64,000 nt of DNA from Cryoendolithus antarcticus (taxonomy: Eukaryota; Ascomycota; Dothideomycetes; Cladosporiales; Cladosporiaceae), in contig NAJO01000028.1 of NCBI GenBank assembly GCA_002077065.1, forward strand, positions 310,001-374,000, given 5' to 3'. The notes under the pieces are model-generated. The model saw only the letters and a program-made list of their open reading frames with translations. It had not been told where the DNA came from and searched no databases. The translations under genes were made by a program, and so were the position numbers. This document shows positions 9,645-19,803 of the stretch, in pieces; the stretch's first letter is position 1, and each line of letters starts with the position of its first letter.

Positions 9645-9874
9645 GGAACCGAAAAGATGCGAGTGGGACTCGTCTCGCGAGACACCTAATAAAGACCGAG
9701 ACGACGCTGCCGCAATGTACATAACCGTAAGTACCTAATCGCTGCTCCTCTCACACCCGAATCTCCAGCATTTGTTGGAGAGGCGCGGCTGAGCACGTGG
9801 TCTAGGGCTCATTTAAAAGGTCTATCGAAAGCTTCCGGAACACCATCGCTAATACCCACAAATCCTGACCCTTC

Positions 9875-11506
9875 TCACAAACCCCTCAGCCTCTTCTGCC
9901 TCCTCTCCACATCCCTCATCTCACCCAACATCTCTTCGTTAAACTGGTCCGCACCATCAAGATAAACGTGATGCCCCGCTTTCTTAATAATTGTCACTTT
10001 CGCGTCCCCGTTCTCCCTTCGCCTATCCTCCTGGCTAGCCCCAGCAAGCGCCTTCCGTTTCTCGGCTTCCATACTCTCCATCGCCGCGTGCCCACCCTTG
10101 ACGTCCATCCAGTCGTGCTCGCCGTACATCAACACCACCGGGATACCCGTTTCGCGAACGCGGTCGACGCTCTGTTTGGTCGTCTCGTCGACCGTCGCCT
10201 CGGCATGCGGCGCGATGATCTGCCTACCCACACCTTGAATCCGCCTGATCAAGGGGCTGCGAGCGAAAGCTCCAGGTGCGAGGATGTAAGCTAGAGCGTA
10301 CTCGCCTGAGCCTCTTTGGCGGAAGAGGGAGTAGCTGTAGTCGTGCAGCGCCTGCGCTTCTTCTTCAGGCAAGTGTGAGAAGCGACGGGATGTCCAGCCT
10401 GAGACTAGACGGGGTCCGATAGGTCCTGCGAGACGGACAATGGAGAATGGAGAGATATTGGCGTCCCACAGAGTGTTGAGCCATTTGGGAGTCTTGCGTG
10501 GCGGAGGCTTGGCGGCGGCAGTTTTGGAGGTAGTGGAGTCTTGGGATTGGGTGAACTCGTTGGCCATGGTGCTTTCGCCGGGCTCGGGCAGTTCTTCAGA
10601 GACTGCGTAAGGATCCTCAGGGATGCCGACAGGGCTGGCGAGGATGAGCTTGTTGAGATGGCCGGGGTACTTCAAAGCGTAGGCTACAGCCATGTAGCCA
10701 CCCAGACTATGGCCCAGGAGTGTCATCTTGTCTATACCGCGCTTGATGCGCCACTCCTCCAGCGCGTCTATGAACCACGACTCGGCCTCTTTGATCTTGC
10801 TCTCGCGGTCTTTAGCGTGTATGCGAAATGCTGGACGGCTTGAGCGGCCCATGCCTAGCAGATCTAGGGCGTAGGTCTTCCAGTTTGGGAGGCGCGAGAG
10901 GGCTTCGAAGTTCTTGTAGAAGAAGCCGAGGCCGGCGCCGTAGCCGTGGAGCATTACAAGGTTATTTTCTACAGGCTCATCCAGGCGTGTGACACTGAAC
11001 TCGTTGAGAGCGCGGTTCTTGCCGCTGAGCTGGACGAGTTCGCTGTGCCATTGTCGGGGGCCGTAAGGGTCGGTGATGCTAGTTGTACGTACTGGCTTTG
11101 CTTCTTTGGATGAGTCGAGGCTCATGTCCATGTCTTTCACGCTTGGGGGCGCGCTGCCGGTCTGGGTGTGGGTGGGTGGTTTCTGCAGGTAGGGCACGTA
11201 GGACAGAACCTTGTGTTCTGTCACTGCGGGCGAGAGACCAGCCCACCACTGTGAAAAGCCCTCCTTATAGCCAAGCGGGAAATAGCCGGGTTGAGCTCGA
11301 GGTGGTACATGACCAGTCGGCGCGTTCGAGGCATCGTCTTTTACTCGGTGTCTCGCCAGCATGGGCTTCTGGCCACCAGTATCTGATCCAGCTGAGGCCA
11401 TGGTGGACTGGTGGCGATTTGCCGCGCACGATGTTGTCGCACTACCTAGGCTCGATAGTGAAAGGAGAGCAGCGACAAACAGTGAAGACCGTATGGCTGC
11501 GGGCAA
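9875..11506 (-). CDS. Alpha/beta hydrolase, CLD1/ABHD4-5-like (cardiolipin-specific phospholipase family)
   Basis: One exon, 543 residues. The N-terminus has a hydrophobic, Ser-rich segment then NRHQSTMAS, which could be a mitochondrial presequence. The fold landmarks are an oxyanion HGYGAG at about 187–192, nucleophile elbow GHSLGGY with Ser267, YGEHDWMD near 450–460, and HHVYLD at 512–517. The last fits the HxxxxD motif of the ABHD4/ABHD5/CLD1 branch. In yeast Cld1 removes an acyl chain from cardiolipin so that tafazzin can remodel it. A long insertion between strands (about 295–340, Ser/Thr/Lys-rich) is probably a disordered loop. It is divergent from SPO7, another lipid-metabolism gene. 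Assignment to the family is firm; the exact substrate is inference. Confidence 0.82.
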   Translation of the reverse strand: MPAAIRSSLFVAALLSLSSLGSATTSCAANRHQSTMASAGSDTGGQKPMLARHRVKDDASNAPTGHVPPRAQPGYFPLGYKEGFSQWWAGLSPAVTEHKVLSYVPYLQKPPTHTQTGSAPPSVKDMDMSLDSSKEAKPVRTTSITDPYGPRQWHSELVQLSGKNRALNEFSVTRLDEPVENNLVMLHGYGAGLGFFYKNFEALSRLPNWKTYALDLLGMGRSSRPAFRIHAKDRESKIKEAESWFIDALEEWRIKRGIDKMTLLGHSLGGYMAVAYALKYPGHLNKLILASPVGIPEDPYAVSEELPEPGESTMANEFTQSQDSTTSKTAAAKPPPRKTPKWLNTLWDANISPFSIVRLAGPIGPRLVSGWTSRRFSHLPEEEAQALHDYSYSLFRQRGSGEYALAYILAPGAFARSPLIRRIQGVGRQIIAPHAEATVDETTKQSVDRVRETGIPVVLMYGEHDWMDVKGGHAAMESMEAEKRKALAGASQEDRRRENGDAKVTIIKKAGHHVYLDGADQFNEEMLGEMRDVERRQKRLRGL

Positions 11507-11939
11507 TGCAAGGAGTGAGGCGCTGGGAGAGCGCAGCTTCAGAGACGTGGTGGGCGTTAATGATTTGGGCAGCCTTCAATGGCGCCCACACGCAGTCTAT
11601 ATGTCACTGTGCTCTCTCGCAGGCGGAGCGGACTTAGCTATCGTCCGGGGCGGTGGTGGCGCCATTAGGCAGACTAATTATCCCGGGTGACTGCGAGATG
11701 ACGGAATGGGAGACTGAGTGCGAGACTTGCTGTGATGCAGGGTCTCAGGCACGGGCGGGGCTCGGAGGGAGGTTGGTGCCGATGGGGAATTAAACATGGG
11801 CACTGTTCGAGGTGAGAAGTTAGCAATCTGCACTCACCACATCCGTGAGAGAAAGAGGGTTGCATTGTGAAGTGGAATCGTGGGCGACGAACAGAGATCA
11901 TGCCGTGATCGCGCCCAAGCCCGCAGGACCAACACCGCC
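11507..11939. promoter_or_regulatory. Divergent promoter region between CLD1-like and SPO7-like genes
   Basis: A 433 bp interval between head-to-head starts of two lipid-homeostasis genes. I saw no clear factor site. Shared regulation is only suggested by the layout. Confidence 0.35.
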
Positions 11940-13307
11940 ATGTCCGGCAACAACCTCGACCAGCTCGTGAAAGGCGCACCACCCCCGAACATATCGCCTA
12001 CCCAAGTCGCCCAGTCCGCCCGCGCCACCGCAAATACCTCCCCAACCGCTCCCCACTCCCCCAGCGATCCTCGCGACAACCTCCCCTCCTCCCCGGCGCA
12101 AATCTACCTCAATCTTCTGATCCTCGAGTCCTCCCTCCGGCTGCAATACCTAAGTCTCCGCGCTCGCTTACGACTGCATTTACTACTGCTTACGGTGCTG
12201 AGTGCTTGGATCCTCCTCTTCACCTGGCTCCTCTTCTTCCGGCCGCGCGAGGATGGCTCAGGTGTCGGGGGCAGCGTGTACTGGGTCCTTGAGACGACCT
12301 ACAAATTGGCTTGGGGCGGGGGAGTGGTGACAGCATGTCTCTTCTACGCCACAGGCATGTACGAGCGCGGCGTGCGCTGGCCCCGGAAATTCGTCTCCAC
12401 CTCCAATCGCGGTCTACGACAGTTCAATCTCAAGATCATCATTGTGCGAGGCAGCTTCCTGAGTGAATTGTTAGGCTGGGTTGGAGCGGGGTGGTGGGGC
12501 GAGAGTAAGAGAGTGAATTTCCAAGTTCTGCCAAAAGATATAGAGATGAGTGCAAAGGCAGACATGTGGAATGCGCACGCTGCACGACATGGGCTGATTG
12601 AGGAGGACATTGCGCCTGCCGGGGATGTGTTGAAGGTACTGTTACTGCCTAAGCCATTCAGTCCCGATTTCCGCGAGGGCTGGGAGAATTGGAGGGGCGA
12701 GTACTGGGAACGCGAAAACCATCGCCGTGCGGAGCTAAGAAGAGTGGTGAAGCTACGAAGGCGCGAAGTTGCAAGACGAGAAGGCGGCTGGCTGTGGTGG
12801 ACTGGATGGCGAGGGTGGCGGAATGTGCATTGGGGTGCATTTCGAGGCAAGAGTCGACGGCAACTAGATCTGGAGAAGCTGGCGCTACGCGAGAAGCCGA
12901 TCGCCCATCGAGTGGACGAGAAGCAGCGCGCGCTTCGCCCTGAAGCCCACTCACGCTCTTCATCCCGCTCAGCAACACCAGTCACTGACAACGAAGGCCG
13001 ACCCACACATAGACGTACGGACAGTCGCGCGAGCGATCGTGAAGCCAAGCGAAGAGGCAGCTCGGCGTCCTCTGCTGGCCTACCAAGCTCCATAGGATCT
13101 GGCAGGCGACCAAAGAAGGTCGGTAGCTATGCGGGCTCGAGTAGGCTGTCGGCTGCGGAAGCCGTGCCTGAGGTGCCTTCACCGTTAACGCTATCAAAAA
13201 GGACGAGTGAGCTGAGCACAGGATCTTCGACGGGGAGCGATGAGACGAACCGGTCAAGCGAGTCGCCGCCGCCTGTTGAGATCAAGAAAGAACCTGTGGA
13301 CAGCTGA
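11940..13307 (+). CDS. SPO7: Spo7-like regulatory subunit of the Nem1–Spo7 phosphatase
   Basis: One exon. The ATG at 11940 (MSGNNLDQLVKGAPPP) is preferred; an upstream in-frame ATG at 11880 adds 20 poorly conserved residues. The product has 455 residues. After a disordered Pro/Ser-rich N-terminus comes IYLNLLILESSLRLQYLSLR, the Spo7 signature, then two transmembrane helices (LHLLLLTVLSAWILLFTWLL and GGGVVTACLFYATGMY). A conserved cytosolic part (RKFVSTSNRGLRQFNLKIII, LLPKPFSPDFREGWENWR) follows. Spo7 binds the phosphatase Nem1 at the nuclear envelope/ER; the complex dephosphorylates the phosphatidate phosphatase Pah1 and so balances triacylglycerol against phospholipid synthesis. The last 150 residues are Ser/Arg-rich and disordered, longer than in yeast. 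Confidence 0.88.
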   Translation: MSGNNLDQLVKGAPPPNISPTQVAQSARATANTSPTAPHSPSDPRDNLPSSPAQIYLNLLILESSLRLQYLSLRARLRLHLLLLTVLSAWILLFTWLLFFRPREDGSGVGGSVYWVLETTYKLAWGGGVVTACLFYATGMYERGVRWPRKFVSTSNRGLRQFNLKIIIVRGSFLSELLGWVGAGWWGESKRVNFQVLPKDIEMSAKADMWNAHAARHGLIEEDIAPAGDVLKVLLLPKPFSPDFREGWENWRGEYWERENHRRAELRRVVKLRRREVARREGGWLWWTGWRGWRNVHWGAFRGKSRRQLDLEKLALREKPIAHRVDEKQRALRPEAHSRSSSRSATPVTDNEGRPTHRRTDSRASDREAKRRGSSASSAGLPSSIGSGRRPKKVGSYAGSSRLSAAEAVPEVPSPLTLSKRTSELSTGSSTGSDETNRSSESPPPVEIKKEPVDS

Positions 13308-13674
13308 CAGGACTTTTGTGTATCAGAAACAAAGACGCACCAGATCTAGCTGTTCCGAGCAGTGGTGCATTTCACCCCAGAGCCACCAGCAAGCTCGATT
13401 TCCGTCGCTCGGTAGGTAACACCACCATTGAAGCCTACAGCTGACATCGAGAGTTCGGTGCAGATGAATACGCAATGCGTTTGTGAGGTGGAGTGCGATG
13501 CAACATCATTCTTTCCCCGCACCACGGATGCCATCTTACGGATTCGCACTGCAACACCAGTGAAATGGTCTACATGTAAGCTAAGTACCAGTAAAGGCTC
13601 TCATGGCACTGTCGTATGCCTCTCAACAAGCACAGTCTTTCCTACACTCCCTCATCCCAACCTCTATCACCAAC

Positions 13675-16238
13675 ATGCGTCCTTTCACTCTCGCCTCATT
13701 TACGTCTTTACTACTCATATCAGCTTCTCGTACACCACCAAATGTCCTCCAACATGTCAGCCCCCTAGTCGGCACCTCTGGCCCCTCTCCCAATAGCAAC
13801 GGCGGTATGATACCGTCTGTGGCTCCGCCCTTTGCCATGACGCGCTGGACTCCACAGACAAGAGAGAACTTCATCTCTCAATGCCCTTATTCCTTCGATG
13901 ATGCATATTTACATGGCTTCCAGGCTACGCATCAGCCCGCCATCTGGATGGGTGAGAGCGGGCAGCTCGTGCTGGTGCCTGGTGTTGGGGAGGTGAAGCC
14001 TTGGTTTGGGGACAGAGGACGGCGCAAATTGTGGGAACGAAGTCAGGCTTTCTTGTATGAGGTTGAGGTCGAGGGTTTGCCGGTTGTTGGAGGGGTTGAT
14101 CTGATGGAGGACTTGCATTCGCCTGTGCCGGGTGGAGCGCAGGAGGTGCCGGAGGAGGTGAGCGAGGGCGCCAATGGGAGGGTGAGACGAGATGAGAGAG
14201 GTGGTCCAGGTGCTCGAGATCACTCTCACGGGAACGGTGAGATGCGTCCGGGCACGAATGATGCCGGCCCTAACTGCGAGAAACCAAAGCACGGCGCTCC
14301 GGGTTCGAATTATGATACATTTGGCAGCACGACGACATCAAACGGCATCATCAAAGTCGCAATGACGGCCTCGTCTCACGTCGGCCACTTGCGCGTCGAC
14401 TTCCCACAGCATGGTGATCTGTTGACGGCGGCAGGAGTAACAGTCAACCCTCACGTCTTCATCCAAGCTACGCGCCAGAATTGGACTGGCTACGTAGACA
14501 TCGACCCGGTCAACCGTGAAGTCTTTGGCTCCAATCCACAGCGTCAGGACTACGCTCTAGGTCCCCATCGCGCACCAAACTCCAGTGGCTACTTCGTCTC
14601 CCGCTTCTCGGAGCCTTTCCTGTCCTATGGTATAGCGCATGGCTCGAACCTGACCGCAAACCGGACGCAAGGTACCGGCGAGCATCTAGGCGCGTACGTG
14701 ACTTTCTCGGCCTCGAAGTCTCGAGTCGAAGTCCGTACCGGCGTTTCTTTCCTCAATATCGCCCAAGCACGACGGAATCTCGATATTGAAGCCCCATCCT
14801 CGCTGAGCTTCGACACTGCAGTACAGAATCTCGAAGAAGCGTGGCTCGAGAAGCTCTCCCGCGTCGCCATCAAAGGCGCAAACACCACCTCCACGGCCCA
14901 CAACCAGCTCACGATCTTCTATACAGCCCTCTTCCACGCCCTACAATACCCTGCAGACTTCTCCGAACCTCTCCACACCATTACGGGCGGTCTGCGAACC
15001 TGGTACGAAGGCTACACAGACTCCGTACAAAGTGGTAACGACTCTTACTACCAATCCTGGTCCGTCTGGGATACCTTCCGCGCGGAGCACAGTCTCCTTA
15101 CTCTCTTTGCGCCAGAGCGAGTGAACAGTATGATGCGCAGCTTGCTCAAAATCTACGGATATAGTGGCCGACTCCCAATGTGGGCGAATGTCGTGGAGAC
15201 GAACATCATGATCGGTACGCATGTGGATGCTGTGATTGCGAATGCTCTGGAACGAGGGTTCACGGGTTTCGATGTTGGCAAGGCGTGGGACGCGGTGAAG
15301 AAGAACGCTTTCGAGCCACCGGAACGGGATGAGGAGTTATTGTACTATGATCGCGAAGGCTATACGCCCATGGAAGTCCGGGCGGGATTGACGGCATACA
15401 TGGAGAAAGGCTACGTGCCCAACGACCAGTGAAGTGGGCTGAGGCTGGCAGCAGAACACTAGACTACGCATTTGACGACTACGCCGCTGGGGTCGTCGCC
15501 AGACACGCGGGGGAGAATGAGACTGCTGCCCTTCTCTTCGAGCGAAGCAACAACTACTGCCAACTCTTTAGCAATGCAACAGGTTTCATGCAATCCCGCA
15601 ACGCCAACGGTTCCTGGGCCAACGCCACGTACGGCTGGACCGAAGGCGACGCTTGGATCTACACGTTCAACGTGATGCATGATGTTGACGGCCTCGCGTC
15701 TCTCTTTGGCAGCCGTGAAGCCATGAAAGTGAAGCTGGACGAGTACTTCTCCACAGGCCAGAACGATCATACCAATGAGCCTAGCCACCGCGCGCCGTAT
15801 CTGTACTCCGCGCTAGGGTACCCGAACCTCACTGCCAATTTAACCAGACAAATTGCGGCGGAGAATTATAACGCGACGTCTTCTGGGTTGAGTGGGAACG
15901 AGGATTTGGGACAGATGAGCGCGTGGTATTTCTTCTCGGCATTGGGGTTCTATCCGCTGAATGCGGCGAGTGGGGAGTATGCTGTGGGAGCGCCATTTTT
16001 TGAGGAGGTAAGGGTCAATTTGCCAGCTGGAGCTACTACCGGAGGTGAGGGAGGTGAAGAGAGGGAGGTGATTATCAGTGCACCGGGTGCACAGACGAAG
16101 GCATTTGTGAAGGGATTGAGGGTCGATGGGAGGGAGGTGACGAGGCCGGTGCTGAGACATGAGGACATCGTGAAGGCGCGACGGATTGAGTTTGACATGA
16201 GTGATGAGCCGACGGACTGGGGGAGGGAAGGATTATGA
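13675..16238 (+). CDS. GH92 alpha-1,2-mannosidase, secreted; interrupted by a 1-nt deletion
   Basis: The start at 13675 (MRPFTLASFTSLLLISASRT) gives a signal peptide; frames upstream of it add nothing conserved. Landmarks are GTSGPSPNSNGGMIPSVAPP, FQATHQPAIWMGESGQ, SQSWSVWDTFRAEHSL-type text around 15050, GWTEGDAWIYTFNVMHDVDG and GNEDLGQMSAWYFFSALGFYP. The first frame runs to TGA at 15430–15432 just after KGYVPNDQ. The homologous continuation (VKWAEAGSRTLDYAFDDY) starts at 15429 in another frame, so one base (probably a G after CAG) is missing. No intron fits there. Residues roughly 175–245 are a low-complexity Gly/Glu/Arg stretch that GH92 enzymes do not normally share, and the usual NEPSHH motif reads NEPSHR. 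With GH125 it would trim mannose from secreted or environmental glycans. Confidence 0.88.
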
Positions 16239-16444
16239 CACGATATGCGTTCGTAATATGGGGCTGACGAATGAGTTCATCATGTCGTCGCCGTCCTCGT
16301 TGATTATAAGTGCCTCAGGCATTAAGATTTTCGATACCCCACTCCCTCAAATTCTATGCCACCAGACCACTGAGGTACACGCCAGACGACTGTTCGTGTG
16401 TTCCACAGCGACTTCTTGTCTGATAATCCGTCACGTCGTTCAAC

Positions 16445-18340
16445 ATGGACATCACGACCTTCCTGTCCACGAAGCGGCAAGCCCTCCTTATCGCCGATTA
16501 TGCCGCCTACCGCTCCCAACTCTCCCGCCAGATCCTCGCCCTCCGCAAGCGACTCGGCCGCACGACGCCAAAGCGCGAGAAGTTCTCCAAGAAGTCCATC
16601 ACAGCTGCAGATGTCAAGTCGAATCATGAGTTCGTCCACTTATTACTGCTGCTGTCTGAGCGCGCCTGGGCCCATGCAATGGCCATGAAAGCCACGCATG
16701 AAGGTGGCTTGAAGGGCAGCACGAGGAAGGAGGTGCTGAGTAAGCTTGTCAAAGCTACGAGGAACGCGGAGGAGGCTGTGAAGCTGGTGAAGGAGGTGGG
16801 GGAAGAGACGCGAGACGTGCTTGAAGCTAGGGCTTACGCGGCGAGCATGAGGGGCAGCGAGGCTTTCGAGCGGCAGGCTGGAGGTGAGAAGAAAGAGGGC
16901 CAGGAAGGGAAGACAAGCTGGGAGGGTTGTGTGAAGGCGTGGAGTGAGGCGAGAGTGGTCTATGCGGCTTTGCTGGCCAAGGAGGGGAAGGGCGTGTATA
17001 GGGACTTGTTGGCTGATACTGTGGATCCCACGCTGAGGTATGCTGCATATCAGGCGGGATTGAGTAGGAGTGTGGCTGTCAATACTGTTGCGCGCAAATA
17101 TTTTCCCAAGGAGGACGCAGAGTTGGTAAGGGCTGTGGAGAGTGTTGATCAGTGGGCGTTCAAGGATAAGCCTGTCACGGAGACGAATGGAGACACGAAG
17201 ATGGAAGATGTGGTCGAAGCGCCGAGCAGTGTGCAGTGGCGAGGGCGGAAGGCGAACATCGTGGACTCCTCGATCGGACAGGCACTAGCGAGTGTGGCGA
17301 CTGCGGAGGCCCGGCTGCGGGCATACCTGGCTGAGCATCCCAGTGCGAGCTCGAGAGACAAGGCCGCAGCGTATGACGATGTTCTTATTGCATCGCAGGA
17401 CGCAGCAGATGCCGCGAAGCATGCCACGGACGAGCTCGAAAAGGAGCGGGTGGACGAGGGTGACTCCCGCATGCAGGATCTGCGTGTCACAAGCCTTGCT
17501 GTCAACTACGATCTCGTATCATGGCGCGTGGGTCGAAATCGAGTCCTCATCGGCGATCGCGATGGCCTCGACTTCCCAGCACATGTCCAGAAGCAATCGA
17601 AACGCACGCGCAAGGACGGAACGCCATACCCGGTGCAGCCAGAGGCACGATCACGCAAGCTAGCACGTCTGCGCGAACGAGTGGTGTTGTACGATGCTAC
17701 GATACAATCCATCGAGTCTGTCAAAGACCTGCGTGGTGCTATGCGTGATGAGACGTTCGTAGCAGAGCTGGACGCGAAGAGTGCGTACTTCCGGGCGCTG
17801 AAGTGCGTGAACATCGCCACTTCGCACAGCTTGCTTGGAAACCATCTGAACGCCCTCGCACTGCTCAAGCGGGCACAAGACCATATCGGCTCGACTTTAC
17901 CCAAGGACGCAGGCAAGGCTGGAGAGACTGATGCGTCACTGACTTTGGACCTCACAAAAACCAACATCTCCACAATCACGGATCACATCACCAGCAAGCT
18001 CTCCCGCACACACGCCCTCGTCGAGCTCCGCAAGCTCGAAGATGACTCCGCGAGTGCAGCTGCCAAGAACACCGCCTCTGCGGCACTTCTCATCCACGAT
18101 CTCAAGGCTTACCCGACTCTGGGAACGCAGATTGATCTGCTCAATCTGGTCACTTACCCACCGACACTCCAGCCTGTGCCGCTGAAGCCGCTGTTTCTGG
18201 ACGTCGCGTGGAATTATGTGGATTACCCCGGTCGGCAGCATTCGGCAAAAGAGACGAAGAGTGATAAGATGGAAGTTGATGCGGTGGAGGAGAAGAAAGA
18301 GCCCGAGAGGAAGAAGGGGTGGTTTGGGTTCGGACGCTGA
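16445..18340 (+). CDS. SRP68: Signal recognition particle subunit SRP68
   Basis: One exon, 631 residues, the usual SRP68 length. The N-terminal RNA-binding domain begins MDITTFLSTKRQALLIADYA and contains the basic YRSQLSRQILALRKRLGRTT and the helix NHEFVHLLLLLSERAWAHAM, both typical of SRP68. The rest is helical (TPR-like). A C-terminal region with FLDVAWNYVDYPG precedes a Lys/Glu-rich tail, where SRP68 contacts SRP72. SRP68 binds SRP RNA and helps form the complex that targets nascent secretory proteins to the ER. It converges with the next gene, with only about 130 bp between stop codons. Confidence 0.9.
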   Translation: MDITTFLSTKRQALLIADYAAYRSQLSRQILALRKRLGRTTPKREKFSKKSITAADVKSNHEFVHLLLLLSERAWAHAMAMKATHEGGLKGSTRKEVLSKLVKATRNAEEAVKLVKEVGEETRDVLEARAYAASMRGSEAFERQAGGEKKEGQEGKTSWEGCVKAWSEARVVYAALLAKEGKGVYRDLLADTVDPTLRYAAYQAGLSRSVAVNTVARKYFPKEDAELVRAVESVDQWAFKDKPVTETNGDTKMEDVVEAPSSVQWRGRKANIVDSSIGQALASVATAEARLRAYLAEHPSASSRDKAAAYDDVLIASQDAADAAKHATDELEKERVDEGDSRMQDLRVTSLAVNYDLVSWRVGRNRVLIGDRDGLDFPAHVQKQSKRTRKDGTPYPVQPEARSRKLARLRERVVLYDATIQSIESVKDLRGAMRDETFVAELDAKSAYFRALKCVNIATSHSLLGNHLNALALLKRAQDHIGSTLPKDAGKAGETDASLTLDLTKTNISTITDHITSKLSRTHALVELRKLEDDSASAAAKNTASAALLIHDLKAYPTLGTQIDLLNLVTYPPTLQPVPLKPLFLDVAWNYVDYPGRQHSAKETKSDKMEVDAVEEKKEPERKKGWFGFGR

Positions 18341-18469
18341 TTATGAGAACAGTCAACTCTCCCACCTGCAGCAGTGGCTTGTTGCGCAGGGCTCAAGGGA
18401 GTAGACTCTGCACCACCGACTCTCCCTCCGTGGAAGTACTGTATCATCGCCCACCTCCCTCTCGTTCTC

Positions 18470-19660
18470 CTACGCAGGCGCAGCCTCTTCCTCGCTGCTC
18501 TCATCTGACTGAGAGCTGCCAATCTCAATCACTTCCCTCGCTGCAGAAGGAGCGACTTCGGGATCGTTATCATTTTCAATGCCTTCATGCTCTCTCACTT
18601 CTTCTTGGTAGTCCGCTTCCTCTTCGTCACTGTCCCGTTTCCCTCGCGTGCTATCCGAGAATCTGAATCTCTGATTCCCGCCCCCACGTTGCTGCACCGG
18701 CGTGGTCTTCCGCTTGCAAGCAGCAGACACGGCCTGTGGTGAACGCGGCTTAGCGAAGAGCGCCGGATCCAAGAGCCTCAAGGCGCCTTCGTAAGCTGAT
18801 GCACGAGTAGATGCTCCCGCCGGCGCTGTCTTCCCGTATCCACTGGCTATCAAGCTACCGCTCCGCGATAGTCTCTCATGAGGCAGATTTGTCTTCTCGT
18901 TCCGCTCCACAGCGAACTGTGCTCGCTGTCTATCCGGCTCAGCAAACAGCGCAGGATTCAAGAGCCTCAAGGCGCTTTCGTAGGCTGATGCATGAGTAGG
19001 CGCTCCCTCCAATTCTCGCTGCCGGCCGTTACCACTCCTAACTCTGTCCCTCCGCAGTAATCTATCATTCGGCAGATTTTGCTCACCAGGCTCCTCCGCA
19101 GCATCTCGCTCTCGCCCACGATCAGTGCGTCTCGTCCTGACGGGTGTTCGAACGTAGTCGGCCGGCTCGTCGGAATCATACAAAATCTCTTCGCGCCCGT
19201 TCTCGGCTTTCGCTTGGTCATCTTCCTCAGGCGTTGTCCGATTCGCCACCGCCAGCTGATCATCATCCTCAGACTCCGGTTCGGGGTCCTCTAGATGCAA
19301 ACCCAGAAGCGTCTCTCGTAGCGCTTCCGGGATCGTGTCAAGTTCCTCCAGACCGCTTACTTCCTCGTGACTGTCGGTTGGGTAATGCCACACCGGCGTG
19401 CCATAGAGGTTCCGTTGGGCTAGCTCTGCCTGTAGGGCTCCCGAGGCAGAAGTTCCTGGCGGGTAACAGATGCAGAGGACTCGTGCGCTTGCGGAGTCGT
19501 GGTAACAAAGCGTGAAGAACATATGGTTGCGGCCAGCTGGAGGAGCTGTGTTAGTCAGATTGGGGTCGATGTTCATGTTTTGTCGCCACGTCATGGTCGT
19601 ATTGTGCTGAGGAGAGGAGATTGACAAGTTCTGCAGTGCATAGAATATGAATTTATACAT
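18470..19660 (-). CDS. Disordered hypothetical protein with an internal 63-residue tandem duplication and a SUMO-interaction-like motif
   Basis: One exon, 396 residues from the ATG at 19660; the ATG at 19594 (MTWRQNMNIDPN) may be the real start. The first 100 residues look folded (MFFTLCYHDSASARVLCICY…VWHYPTDS). The rest is acidic and disordered. Two copies of a 63-residue unit occur in tandem, each containing ASAYE(S/G)ALRLL(N/D)PALFA. The C-terminus has REVIEIGSSQSDESSEEE, a textbook SUMO-interaction pattern (hydrophobic VIEI followed by acidic/Ser residues). I recognise no family. A nuclear scaffold or SUMO-pathway partner is a guess from the motif alone. Confidence 0.65.
   Translation of the reverse strand: MYKFIFYALQNLSISSPQHNTTMTWRQNMNIDPNLTNTAPPAGRNHMFFTLCYHDSASARVLCICYPPGTSASGALQAELAQRNLYGTPVWHYPTDSHEEVSGLEELDTIPEALRETLLGLHLEDPEPESEDDDQLAVANRTTPEEDDQAKAENGREEILYDSDEPADYVRTPVRTRRTDRGRERDAAEEPGEQNLPNDRLLRRDRVRSGNGRQRELEGAPTHASAYESALRLLNPALFAEPDRQRAQFAVERNEKTNLPHERLSRSGSLIASGYGKTAPAGASTRASAYEGALRLLDPALFAKPRSPQAVSAACKRKTTPVQQRGGGNQRFRFSDSTRGKRDSDEEEADYQEEVREHEGIENDNDPEVAPSAAREVIEIGSSQSDESSEEEAAPA
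18740..19077 (-). repeat. In-frame tandem duplication, period 189 bp (63 codons)
   Basis: The segment around 18771 (AAGAGCCTCAAGGCGCC…) recurs at 18960 with few changes, an offset of exactly 189 bp. Similarity extends over about 150 bp per copy. Because the period is a multiple of three, the duplication lengthened the protein without breaking its frame. Confidence 0.8.
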
Positions 19661-19803
19661 TGCTTGTTTCTCTCAATATGCAGATGCGCTGAAGCCTGAA
19701 TCGCAGAACGATCTAGAGTGTCTTACCTCCTACGCGGATGGCCTTCAGCTCGCTCAGTTTTCAAACATGTAGTGCGCATGTCAAACGCTTTCCGATTTCT
19801 CAC

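Noticed and set aside
12344..13093. 249-codon frame on the minus strand inside SPO7
   Set aside because: It is antisense to the well-supported Spo7 coding region, has no motif, and its Ser/Arg bias mirrors the sense codons.
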